From contig JBIKWB010000006.1 of the NCBI GenBank assembly GCA_044356555.1, positions 1 to 64,000 on the forward strand: a DNA stretch of 64,000 bases, read 5' to 3'. The notes under the pieces were generated by a model. That model searched no databases. It was not told where the DNA came from and worked only from the letters and a program-made list of their open reading frames with translations. Shown here in pieces: positions 9,373 through 17,420 of this stretch (its first letter is position 1; every line of letters begins with the position of its first letter). Both the position numbers and the translations under genes were made by a program. This DNA comes from Tous-C4FEB sp044356555 (GTDB lineage: Bacteria; Verrucomicrobiota; Verrucomicrobiia; Opitutales; Opitutaceae).

Positions 9373-12329
9373 TGCGCCGCCCCTTCCCAAAGTTTTCCCG
9401 CGGGGCCATCGCCCTCGTCGCCCTCAGTTTTGTGAGCGTGCTCGGCCTCGTGCTCGCCGGCTACTTCGCCATCAGCCAACAAAGCATGCGGCTGAGTAGC
9501 CGCAGCTACGGCGCCACCGTGAGCGAGCAGCTCGCCGAGCTCGGCCTTGAGGAAGCCCTGCGCGCAATCACCACCAACAATTTCGCCGACTGGACCTCCG
9601 GCACCGCGCCCGACCAGACCAACGTGGACTGGACGCTCACCGCCGCCACCGCCACCGCCACAATCACCCCGCCCGCCACCCGCTACGGCAATGCCGGCGT
9701 CGCCGGCACCGCCAAAATCCGCATCGACAACTACGACGCCTATAACCGCAACGCGACTTGGGTCGACGGCACCGACTACCGCATCGGTGACCTCATCCGC
9801 TATGGGGCGTTGTGGTATCGCTGCGTGCAGAATCACACCGCTGTGCTCTTGGCGAACCGGCCGACTCATTTTAATTCTCTCTCCTTCTGGGTGCCCGCGC
9901 CGATCCCGTGGCAATGGAGCAGCGACAAGGTCTACAGCCCGTTCGAAATCGTTAACGTTGCCGGCACGTGGTATCGCTACGTCAACAGCACCGCTTCTTC
10001 CGGAAACGCCTTATCCGACCCGCGTTTCTGGCGGGCGATTCCTTCGGGCCTTCCTCTTCCCACCGTTTGGAGCGATACTACAACTTATCACCAAGGCTCG
10101 GTCGTATCCGACGTCGACGTCGTGTCCGGCGATGTAATTTGGTTCGTCTACGTCAACGCCGCGTCTTCGAGCGGAAACCCGACATCAAATGCGACGTATT
10201 GGCGGCCGACCGTGTCCGGCGTCCCTTGGGCGAGTTCGTCCAGCTACAGCTTCGGGCACGTTGTTTCCAACAATGGCCTGTGGTATTTCTGCACCATCGC
10301 ACAGTCTCCGACGGGTTCGTTTCCCTCGGCAAATTGGACGGTGATCACGCCCTTTTCCACTTCGTGGACCTCAGCAACGGGCTACGCACGTGGATCGATT
10401 GTTTTTCGCAATCCCTATTGGTACTACAGCACCGTTTCCCATACGTCGGGCTTTTTGTCCCGACCTCCGAACAGCGCTTTTTGGGTTCAATTTTCCGGTG
10501 ACGGCCCGCCGGGTGATAGTTGGACACCATCCACAAACTACAATCCGGGCGACTACGTCTTTATCTCCCCGTCGTGGTATTACTGCAATCTCGCGAACAA
10601 TGACGCATCGTTCAACGCCGCGAATTGGGTTACCTCCGCCAATCCAAGCACCCAACCCTCCATCGGGCCGGCTTGGCGGTCTGCAGGCATAAGTTACCAG
10701 TTCAACGACGTGGTCTTCTTCAGTTCGGGCACCTTCGGCACATGGTACCGTTGCATCCAAGCGCACACGAGCAGCGCTACGGTTACCCCTACCGGCACCG
10801 ATTCCACTACGAACTGGGAAAACGCCATCACCATGAATTCCGGCTGGTCGGCCACCTCGAATTACAACGTCGGCGACGCGGCCTTCCGCAGCGGCGTGTG
10901 GTATCGCTGCACCGTGGCTCACATCAACCAAGGTCCGCCCAATACCGCCTACTGGTCAAACGCGCCCCTTCGGCTCAACGCCTGGGATTTGGGCCGCCAC
11001 TACGCCGTCGACGACATGGTCACCTACGGCGGCATCTGGTATCGCTGCCTCGCCGCGCACAACGGCTCCAACCCAGTCACCAGCCCTGCCAACTGGGGCG
11101 CCGCCACCAACGCCGCCACCAACTGGAATTCCACCACCGCCTACACCACCGCCTCCCGCGTGACCTACGGCAACGTCTGGTATCGATGCATTTTGGCCCA
11201 TACCAACATCGCGCCCGGCAACGCCACCTACTGGACCGCCATGGGCGCGCCCGTCATTTACGCCGAAGGCACCGCCACGCTCATCCGCGAGAGCGTTCCC
11301 CTTAAAACCCAGCTCCGTGCCACCGTCGCCCCCGCTCCGCTGGTGCCCAACGCCGTCGCCGGCACCACCACCCTCACCATCAGCGGCGCGGGCACCGTTG
11401 ACAGCTATGATGCGCAACGCGGCACCTACTCTTCGCAGACCCCGGGTTTCGCCGCCGTCCTCGCCGCCGGACAAACTACGAGCAACGCCGCGACCATCAC
11501 CAACACCCGCGTGCACGGATACGTCGCCGCCCCATCCGCATCCGCCGCGCCCCACGCGCCGTTGGTGAGCTTCGGCGGCTCCGCCGCCGTCACCGGCGCG
11601 CTCGACGGCACCACCGTCGAGCAAGCCCGCGTCAGTCGCAGCCCGTATATCCCCCAATTCAACCTCCTGCCCGCAAATCTCCAAACGGCCATGAGCGCGA
11701 CAAATTTCCCCAGGGGCACCCCGATCCAAGCCGTCGACCTCACGACCACCCTTTCGATCGGCACCCCCGGCGGCACCACGCCCTCCCGCTATTTTTACAA
11801 CGGCAGCCTCGATCTCGGCTCGGCGTTCGCTTGTTCCACTCTCAACATCCTCGGCCCGGTCATTCTTTACGTAAACGGATCTCTTCGCATTCAGGCCGGC
11901 GGTATCATCGACCTCAAGGCGACCGCGAGCCTCGAACTTCACTGCGACCACCTGCGCACCGACGCCGGCGGCCATGGTTTTTTCAACCGCAGCCTGGACC
12001 CGACCAAGCTCACCGTCATCGTCGACAACGGTCGCGCCAGTAACCTTACCGCCGCCACCTACCTGAACAACGGCGATAGTGGCATAAACCCGGATTTCTA
12101 CGGCGTAATCTACATGCCCAACACCACCGCGACGCTCGGCCTCGAGGTGCGCACCGGCGTCAACCTCTACGGCGCGATCTCCGCCCGCAAAGTCACCTTC
12201 CCCGCCGAGGCCAACGTCCACTACGACACCACCCTGCGCTCCACGTTCACCCCCGGCGTCGAACGCGCCTTCCTGCTCACCGATTGGCGCGAACTCACCA
12301 ACCCCGCCGAGCGCGTCACCTTGCCGTAG
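9372..12329 (+). CDS. PilX-like pilus protein with ten CBM5/12-like modules
   Basis: 985 residues from ATG 9372 (a GTG one codon earlier is also in frame). The N-terminus has one hydrophobic helix after a short basic stretch (RGAIALVALSFVSVLGLVLAG), as in PilX-type proteins, but no Glu5 prepilin motif. Residues about 127-627 hold ten tandem modules of about 50 residues with the pattern W-x5-7-Y-x3-G-x-V-x4-G-x-WYRC-...-(N/Y)W, resembling chitin-binding type 3 folds. The C-terminal 330 residues are Thr/Ala-rich and beta-helical in look (SGSAAVTGALDG style, LYVNGSLRIQAGGIIDL) and end FLLTDWRELTNPAERVTLP. It is roughly five times longer than typical PilX. Adhesion to polysaccharide is inferred. 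Confidence 0.8.
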   Translation: MRRPFPKFSRGAIALVALSFVSVLGLVLAGYFAISQQSMRLSSRSYGATVSEQLAELGLEEALRAITTNNFADWTSGTAPDQTNVDWTLTAATATATITPPATRYGNAGVAGTAKIRIDNYDAYNRNATWVDGTDYRIGDLIRYGALWYRCVQNHTAVLLANRPTHFNSLSFWVPAPIPWQWSSDKVYSPFEIVNVAGTWYRYVNSTASSGNALSDPRFWRAIPSGLPLPTVWSDTTTYHQGSVVSDVDVVSGDVIWFVYVNAASSSGNPTSNATYWRPTVSGVPWASSSSYSFGHVVSNNGLWYFCTIAQSPTGSFPSANWTVITPFSTSWTSATGYARGSIVFRNPYWYYSTVSHTSGFLSRPPNSAFWVQFSGDGPPGDSWTPSTNYNPGDYVFISPSWYYCNLANNDASFNAANWVTSANPSTQPSIGPAWRSAGISYQFNDVVFFSSGTFGTWYRCIQAHTSSATVTPTGTDSTTNWENAITMNSGWSATSNYNVGDAAFRSGVWYRCTVAHINQGPPNTAYWSNAPLRLNAWDLGRHYAVDDMVTYGGIWYRCLAAHNGSNPVTSPANWGAATNAATNWNSTTAYTTASRVTYGNVWYRCILAHTNIAPGNATYWTAMGAPVIYAEGTATLIRESVPLKTQLRATVAPAPLVPNAVAGTTTLTISGAGTVDSYDAQRGTYSSQTPGFAAVLAAGQTTSNAATITNTRVHGYVAAPSASAAPHAPLVSFGGSAAVTGALDGTTVEQARVSRSPYIPQFNLLPANLQTAMSATNFPRGTPIQAVDLTTTLSIGTPGGTTPSRYFYNGSLDLGSAFACSTLNILGPVILYVNGSLRIQAGGIIDLKATASLELHCDHLRTDAGGHGFFNRSLDPTKLTVIVDNGRASNLTAATYLNNGDSGINPDFYGVIYMPNTTATLGLEVRTGVNLYGAISARKVTFPAEANVHYDTTLRSTFTPGVERAFLLTDWRELTNPAERVTLP
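9759..11252 (+). repeat. Ten tandem CBM5/12-like coding repeats
   Basis: Degenerate repeats of about 150 bases, best recognised by recurring tgGTAtCGctgc (WYRC) near 9811, 10744, 10900, 11038 and 11179. The modules at 9905, 10067, 10227, 10363, 10525 and 10675 are more diverged (WYRY, WYYC, WYFC). Codon identity is low between units, so the array is old and functionally constrained, not a recent expansion. Confidence 0.7.
12265..12329 (+). repeat. 65-bp direct repeat, left copy (gene end)
   Basis: The last 65 bases of the PilX-like gene, including its stop, recur at 13207-13271 with 58 of 65 identical positions. Most differences are at third codon positions, and the encoded peptide is conserved. 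Confidence 0.8.
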
Positions 12330-12450
12330 CCCGGCCGCACCGCGTCTGCGAAACCACCGTGGAGGCAGGCCGCCCAAAGCACCCCGCCCCTGCTTCACCA
12401 TCCCGGTCCAGCCTTGCGCCACCACCCGACAACCGTAGGTTCGCGTCATC

Positions 12451-12702
12451 ATGACGACCGTGGAAGTTCCCGTAGACGAACGTTGGCTTGCCAGCACCGG
12501 CCTCAATCCGTCCGAGGCACAGCACGAATTCAGACTGATCCTCGCCGCCAAATTGTTTGAATTGCGTCGGCTAACCATGGGGCAGGCGGCCGAAATGGCC
12601 GGGCTACCGGTCGGAAGTTTCATGGAAGCACTTTCCCGCTTGCGAGTCTCAGTCATAAACCTGACCGACGAACAGTTGGCGCATGAATTCAAGTCTGCGT
12701 GA
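12451..12702 (+). CDS. UPF0175-family antitoxin
   Basis: 83 residues. The pattern VPVDERWLASTGLNPSEAQHEFRLILAAKLFELRRLTMGQAAEMAGLPVGSFMEAL is typical of UPF0175 proteins, with a helix-turn-helix-like segment (GQAAEMAGLPVGSFMEAL). These are usually encoded directly before a DUF3368 PIN-like protein and are regarded as antitoxins. The 3' end overlaps the downstream gene by 20 bases, consistent with coupled translation. Autoregulation of the upstream gap (12330-12450) is expected by analogy but no operator is obvious. Confidence 0.85.
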   Translation: MTTVEVPVDERWLASTGLNPSEAQHEFRLILAAKLFELRRLTMGQAAEMAGLPVGSFMEALSRLRVSVINLTDEQLAHEFKSA

Positions 12703-13186
12703 GCTGCTGATCATCTGTGATTCCAGCCCGCTGATCCTGTTGGCGAAAGTGGACCAGCTTGGCTTGTTCCGTGCCATGGCCGACGAAGTTTGGATCCCGG
12801 CGGCTGTTTGGGCCGAGGTCGTGGTCAAGGGTGCCGGAAGGCCGGAGGCCGCGATGGTTGCGGCCCAGTTCGCCGGGGCGATCCGACAGCCCGATGCCGA
12901 GTTGGAAGCGGCCTTTCGTTTCCAAGTGGATGGCGGGGAGGCGGCGGCGCTGGCTTTAGCGGCACGCAACCGGGACGCCTGTTTACTGATGGATGATGCC
13001 CGCGGTCGGGCATTGGCCGGTTTCAATCAATTCCGATGCATCGGCACGCTGGGCTGGTTGGTGCGCGCCAAGCGGACGGGCCACTTGCCCGCCCTCCGAC
13101 CCGTGTTCGAGCACCTCCGGCGGGAAGGATGGTTTATCGACGAGCGCCTCATCCACCAAGCCCTTGTGGCGGCGGGGGAAAGTTGA
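12683..13186 (+). CDS. DUF3368 PIN-like toxin
   Basis: 167 residues. PIN-fold acidic residues are visible: the Asp of ICDSSPLILL near residue 13, the Glu of GGEAAALALA near 90, and the Asp pair of LLMDDARGRALAG near 105. They would bind Mg2+ for RNA cleavage. The length fits the DUF3368 family. It overlaps the UPF0175 antitoxin, and the pair is a type II toxin-antitoxin candidate. Seven bases after the codon before its stop the sequence approaches a second copy of the PilX-like gene end. All active-site acids are present, so the toxin looks intact. Confidence 0.85.
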   Translation: MNSSLRELLIICDSSPLILLAKVDQLGLFRAMADEVWIPAAVWAEVVVKGAGRPEAAMVAAQFAGAIRQPDAELEAAFRFQVDGGEAAALALAARNRDACLLMDDARGRALAGFNQFRCIGTLGWLVRAKRTGHLPALRPVFEHLRREGWFIDERLIHQALVAAGES

Positions 13187-13206
13187 TGACTGTCGGGATC
13201 GATTGC

Positions 13207-13271
13207 GCGCCTTCCTGCTCACCGACTGGCGCAAACTCACCAGCCCCGCCGAACGGGTCACCTTGCCCTAA
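13207..13271 (+). pseudogene. Duplicated 3' end of the PilX-like gene (right copy of direct repeat)
   Basis: Encodes FLLTDWRKLTSPAERVTLP followed by TAA, against FLLTDWRELTNPAERVTLP-TAG at the end of the PilX-like gene; 58 of 65 bases match. No start or upstream homologous coding sequence remains. The toxin-antitoxin pair lies exactly between the two copies, suggesting insertion with target duplication, or replacement of the body of a second pilus gene. Confidence 0.7.
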
Positions 13272-13727
13272 CGACCGCGGTTCCGCCCCAAGGCCGCCAC
13301 GCCGGTCGGCCCGCTCGCCACTGCTCGCCCCGCAATGGCCGAGGTCAGGAGGCGGTTCGCGCCCAGCCCACGCAACGCACCCGCCACCACGCGGCGTGTG
13401 GACCGCTCCTTTTAAAGAACGGCTCATACCATCAGCCCAAACATTCAGACTTTAATCGCAGATTTTTCAGATCCGAACCGGATGTAAGGCAATTGGGTCA
13501 AAGTGCTGGTGGATTTTATCCGGTGTTTATCTGTGAAATCCGTGGTTAAAAATTCCGGTTTCCAAAGTTCGATTCTCGCGGACTGTTGGTATCACACCCG
13601 GATTTGCCCCGGCCGACTCCTTTCGTCCGCTACCTTGACGCAACTGCCTCTCTCCAAATAGTAAACCGCACTAAGAATCCTCGTCACTCCCCGCTCCTCC
13701 TGCCCAGCCACTGCCGCATCGCCTTCC
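13272..13727. other. Intergenic region with a dispersed repeat
   Basis: 456 bases before the PilM-PilN gene. The centre (13461-13540) carries a near-inverted pair, GATTTTTCAGAT at 13461-13472 and ATCTGTGAAATC at 13529-13540. It sits in a motif ('atctgtgaaatccgtggtta') of the dispersed kind seen in verrucomicrobial intergenic DNA. The stretch is noticeably richer in A+T than its surroundings, so it may hold the promoter of the pilMN-O-P genes, but no clear -35/-10 pair was found. No gene is seen. Confidence 0.45.
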
Positions 13728-15374
13728 GTGATTTTCCGCGATCTCTTCAACCGCCACTCCCGGCGCAACCTGCTGATAGAAATCAATCCCTATCGCACCT
13801 TGGTTGCCGGGCTCACGCGGCCGGATTCCGGAGCCATCGTCCTCGATTGCGCGGCCGAGTTTGAGACCGGCGACGACCAGAGCCTGCGCCAATGGCTCGA
13901 CGCCAATTTCGAACGCCAAAAAACCTGGGTGCCCGTGATCTGCGGCTTCTCTCCGCCCGATGCCCTGCTTCAGCGCGAGAGCATCCAGCCCCGGCGGCTC
14001 GACGAGCCCGACTATTTCGGCAGCATTGCCCAAGAACAGTTTCAGATTCCAAAGACCGCCGACTGGTCTTTCCACGCTGTCACCCCTCAGGAAGGCATGC
14101 CCATCTCCCCAGCGGGCACCCAACGCACCGCCCTTCTTGCCGGTATTTCCCACCACGACGTCCGCCGGCAGCAACAACGCCTGCTTGATCACCGGCTGCT
14201 GCCCTTTCGCCTTGAGCTCAGCCGGTTGCCGCTGCTCGGCGTCATCGCGGATTACAAAGCCCGCGGCGACGACAAGAGCGCCGTCGTCGTCGTCGTCATC
14301 GAGGAGGAACAGACGCTCACCTACATCATCGGCAAAGAGGGCGTCGTCACTCCCGCTTCGGTGCGCCACGGGTTTTCGTCGATCGTCCAGGCCGCGCGGA
14401 AAGAATTCGAACTCACCACCGCCGCCGAAGTGCGCGAGCGGATGCACCGCTTGGACGAAGAGCTCAAGGTCCGGGCCGGCCGCCTCATCCGCGCGATCGG
14501 GCGAGATCTCAAGCCGGTCGTGGATTCGTTCGAGATGGCGACCGGCCAGTCGGTCGGTGAGATCTATTGCGCCTACCTCCCGCCCGAGCTCGGCTGGATT
14601 TCCGAAGCCCTCGCTCAGTTCGTCGGCCGCACCCCCTTCGCGTTCGACTGCACAGCGTGGCTACCCACCGTCAATCTCGCGGCCGCCGAGGGCGTGCCGC
14701 CCTTCGCTCCGCATTGGCTCGGTGCCCTCAGCCTGGTGGCCGATGTGCCCGGTCCCGAGCTCGATAAGAAACCGAAAGAAGACGCCCCGTACCAGGGTGC
14801 TTGGCGCGTGGATTACCGCCTGTCCGCCGGGCTGCCCAGCAACGACCTCGTCCGCCGGCGCTTCATCGTCAATATCGTGGCCGTCAGCGTCGCCTCGATC
14901 GCCCTGATCGCCACCGCCTGGCAATTCTATGCCAGCGGCGAGCTCAGCTCCCAGATCGAGTATTGGGAGACGCTGAACAAGGAGAACCGCAAGCCGGTCG
15001 CCGAAGTTCAAAAACTCAGCGTTGCTCTCAGCGCGAAATCGGAGCGCATCAATTACGCCTTCGAGTTGATGCAGCAGCCGTATCCCGTTTCCGATTTTAT
15101 CCTCAGCCTCGGCCGGGCCCATCCTTCCGGCATCCGCCTCGACGGGATCGCCGGCACGAAGAACGGGGTCGTGGTTCACGGCAGCCTAAAACAGAACTCC
15201 GAGGAGGCCAGCCGCACCACCAAACGCTACGTCGAGGACCTCCGCCGCGACCCGGCCATCGGCCCGCTTTTCTCCAGCATCGTGCTCACCCAGTTTAGTC
15301 GCGAGGGCATCACCGACGTGCATCTTTTTGAGATTACCTTCCGCCCGCTCACCGACAAAGGAGGCAAGCAATGA
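13728..15374 (+). CDS. pilM: PilM-PilN fusion, type IV pilus assembly platform protein
   Basis: 548 residues from GTG 13728. Residues 1-370 look like a diverged actin-like PilM domain (LLIEINPYRTLVAGLTRP at the start; VVVVVIEEEQTLTYIIG in the middle). A transmembrane helix follows at about residues 385-405 (FIVNIVAVSVASIALIATAW). The rest is PilN-like (coiled coil, then a ferredoxin-like domain with DGIAGTKNGVVVHG). In most bacteria PilM and PilN are separate proteins and PilM docks the PilN N-terminus; here they are joined. The gene overlaps the next by four bases (ATGA) and heads the alignment-complex operon. Confidence 0.75.
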   Translation: MIFRDLFNRHSRRNLLIEINPYRTLVAGLTRPDSGAIVLDCAAEFETGDDQSLRQWLDANFERQKTWVPVICGFSPPDALLQRESIQPRRLDEPDYFGSIAQEQFQIPKTADWSFHAVTPQEGMPISPAGTQRTALLAGISHHDVRRQQQRLLDHRLLPFRLELSRLPLLGVIADYKARGDDKSAVVVVVIEEEQTLTYIIGKEGVVTPASVRHGFSSIVQAARKEFELTTAAEVRERMHRLDEELKVRAGRLIRAIGRDLKPVVDSFEMATGQSVGEIYCAYLPPELGWISEALAQFVGRTPFAFDCTAWLPTVNLAAAEGVPPFAPHWLGALSLVADVPGPELDKKPKEDAPYQGAWRVDYRLSAGLPSNDLVRRRFIVNIVAVSVASIALIATAWQFYASGELSSQIEYWETLNKENRKPVAEVQKLSVALSAKSERINYAFELMQQPYPVSDFILSLGRAHPSGIRLDGIAGTKNGVVVHGSLKQNSEEASRTTKRYVEDLRRDPAIGPLFSSIVLTQFSREGITDVHLFEITFRPLTDKGGKQ

Positions 15375-15922
15375 GCCTCTATTTCCAACGGTTCCTCGCT
15401 CTGATCCGGGCCAACCCCGTGATCTCGATCTCGGTGATCGCGCTGCTGATCGCGGCGTTGGCCAATCTCTTTCTTTGGACCCAGCGCGACACCCTGGCCA
15501 AACAGCACGACGACGCCCGCCGCTACGGCGAGGCCATGCGCCCCGCCCTCGCCAGCTCCACCCGGCTCTCCGCCCAAGTCGCGGCCACGCAGGAAGCGGT
15601 CGAGCTCATCGAGCGCAACCTCATCGTCGAAAGCGACCTCTCCGACAATAACCTCTATTTCTACAAGCTGGAAACCGCCAGCCGGGCCCGGATCGCCCAA
15701 TTTTCGCAGCTCACCGCCCAAGTCATCCAGGGCAATCCCTTCAAGAGCGTGCCGTTCGAAATCGAAGTCGTCGGGTCCTACGCCCAAATCATCGCCTTCA
15801 TCCGCGCCGTCGAGACCGGTCCACGCCTGGCCCGGATCCGGGAGTATTCCTTCAAGCGCAACGAGGCCCGGGCGAGCCTGCTCTCCGCGGTCATGACGAT
15901 CGAGATTCTCGGCAACAAATGA
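15371..15922 (+). CDS. pilO: PilO-like pilus assembly protein
   Basis: 183 residues: a short cytoplasmic N-terminus, one transmembrane helix (VISISVIALLIAALANLFLW, residues 17-36), a coiled coil (QVAATQEAVELIERNLI), and a ferredoxin-like periplasmic domain (PFEIEVVGSYAQIIAFIRAVE), which is the PilO layout. PilO pairs with the PilN part of the upstream fusion in the inner membrane. Its ATG overlaps the upstream stop, and the next gene overlaps its own stop, so the three genes form one unit. Confidence 0.8.
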   Translation: MSLYFQRFLALIRANPVISISVIALLIAALANLFLWTQRDTLAKQHDDARRYGEAMRPALASSTRLSAQVAATQEAVELIERNLIVESDLSDNNLYFYKLETASRARIAQFSQLTAQVIQGNPFKSVPFEIEVVGSYAQIIAFIRAVETGPRLARIREYSFKRNEARASLLSAVMTIEILGNK

Positions 15923-16455
15923 ACCCGCGACTGCGATTTTCTCTTTTGCTGGTGGCCGCCTTTTTCGGGTGTGCGCCCGGTCCCGCCGCTGCCGCCGAAC
16001 CTGCGCCCAAGGCCGGGGAGAGAAGGCCGGTCGATCCTTTCGATCGCACCCGCAACCGCATCGACCAACTGCTCAAAGCCCGCATCAACCCCGAGCCGTT
16101 GCCCTCCCCTCTCCCCAATCCCTTCACCCTCCCCATCAACCTCACGGCCCTCACCGAGGATGACCTCCGCCCCGCCCAGCCCAATGCTCCCGCGGCCCCG
16201 GTCGCCGAGTTGCTCGAGCCCGGTAGCCACGCCGAGACGCTGGCCGCCTTCGCCGCCACGCTCCGCATCAGCGGCGCAGTGACGGTCGACGGCAAACTCA
16301 ACTTCATCATCAACCAGCTGCTCTACAAAGAGGGTGACACGATTTTGATGAACAAGCGCGACCCCAAGAGCGCGATCACCATCTCCAAGATCGTGCCCGG
16401 CGCCTTGACCCTCACGTTCAACGAAGCGAGCCAGGTCATTCGCCTGCGGAACTGA
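15919..16455 (+). CDS. pilP: PilP-like pilus assembly protein
   Basis: 178 residues with a signal peptide containing FFGCAPGPAAA, a possible but not ideal lipobox. A Pro-rich linker (PLPSPLPNPFTLP) is followed by a C-terminal beta domain (LRISGAVTVDGKLNFIINQLLYKEGDTI) of PilP/GspC homology-region type. PilP links PilN-PilO to the PilQ secretin. No pilQ follows; the next gene is an SDR enzyme. The secretin must be encoded elsewhere. Confidence 0.7.
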   Translation: MNPRLRFSLLLVAAFFGCAPGPAAAAEPAPKAGERRPVDPFDRTRNRIDQLLKARINPEPLPSPLPNPFTLPINLTALTEDDLRPAQPNAPAAPVAELLEPGSHAETLAAFAATLRISGAVTVDGKLNFIINQLLYKEGDTILMNKRDPKSAITISKIVPGALTLTFNEASQVIRLRN

Positions 16456-16548
16456 TCTCGCGGGCCCGCCGGCGGGGGCATTTTGGTCGCGCGAAAAAAT
16501 TTGCCGACGAGTTTGGCGTTTCGCCCAAACCGCCACACGCTTCGCTCC

Positions 16549-17331
16549 ATGTTGTCCAGCGAAAATCCAACCGCGTCCCCCTCCGTCCCTCCCGTCATTC
16601 TAATCGCCGGCCTCACCGGCGGCATCGGCTCCGCCCTCGCCCGCCGCCTCACCGCCGCCGGAGCCAACGTCGCCGGCTACGCCCGCAACGCCGATAAACT
16701 CGCCGCCCTGCACGCCGAGCTCCCCGCGCTGCTCCCCCTCACGGCCGATGCCACCCAACCCGCCGAGCTCGAAGCCGCGGTTGCCGCCACCGTCGCCCAC
16801 TACGGCCGGCTCGACGGCTACGTCCACGCCGTCGGCTCGATTGTGATCAAGCCCGCCCACCAAACCCGCCCCGAGGAATGGCTGCGCGTGCTCGACCTCA
16901 ACCTCAACTCCGCCTTCTACGGCCTCCGCGCCGCCCTCGGACCGATGCAGTCGCAGAGCGCCGGCAGCATCGTCTTCATCAGCTCCGTCGCCGCCCAAGC
17001 CGGCCTGCCGGCCCACGAAGCCATCGCCGCCGCCAAAGCCGGGGTCGACGGCCTCGTCCGCTCCGCCGCCGCCAGCTACGCCCCGCGCAACATCCGCGTG
17101 AACTCCGTCGCGCCTGGCCTCGTCGACACCCCCCTCGCCGCCCCGCTCCTCGCCAGCGAAGCCGCCCGCGCCTTCTCGGAGAAAATGCACCCGCTCGGCC
17201 GCATCGGCCGGCCCGATCAGGTCGCAAGTCTCATCGCCTGGCTACTCTCGCCCGACGCCGATTGGGTCACCGGCCAGACTTATTCCATCGACGGCGGTCT
17301 CGCCCACCTCCGCCCCCGCCCCAAGGTGTAA
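16549..17331 (+). CDS. Atypical short-chain dehydrogenase/reductase lacking the catalytic Tyr
   Basis: 260 residues from ATG 16549 (the frame is open upstream, but MLSSENPTAS is a natural start). The cofactor motif is GLTGGIGSALARR (TGxxxGxG form) at residues 21-33. The catalytic Ser is in IVFISSVAAQ (145/146). The usual YxxxK is replaced by I159-A-A-A-K163 (HEAIAAAKAG), so Lys is kept and Tyr is lost. The C-terminal GQTYSIDGG is standard. A known SDR subgroup has HEAIAAAK here, so this is probably not damage. The substrate is unknown. It precedes the inositol oxygenase on the same strand by about 90 bases. Confidence 0.8.
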   Translation: MLSSENPTASPSVPPVILIAGLTGGIGSALARRLTAAGANVAGYARNADKLAALHAELPALLPLTADATQPAELEAAVAATVAHYGRLDGYVHAVGSIVIKPAHQTRPEEWLRVLDLNLNSAFYGLRAALGPMQSQSAGSIVFISSVAAQAGLPAHEAIAAAKAGVDGLVRSAAASYAPRNIRVNSVAPGLVDTPLAAPLLASEAARAFSEKMHPLGRIGRPDQVASLIAWLLSPDADWVTGQTYSIDGGLAHLRPRPKV

Positions 17332-17420
17332 TCCCGTTCTCGCCCATCCGCCTGCCGCAATCGAAAATCTGAAATCGGAAATCGAGAGCCGAGAATCGAA
17401 AATCTTAGTTCAAAATCCCC

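Noticed and set aside
9759..11252. Repeat array considered as a CRISPR
   Set aside because: Units are about 150 bases, coding, degenerate and without spacers; they are protein repeats.
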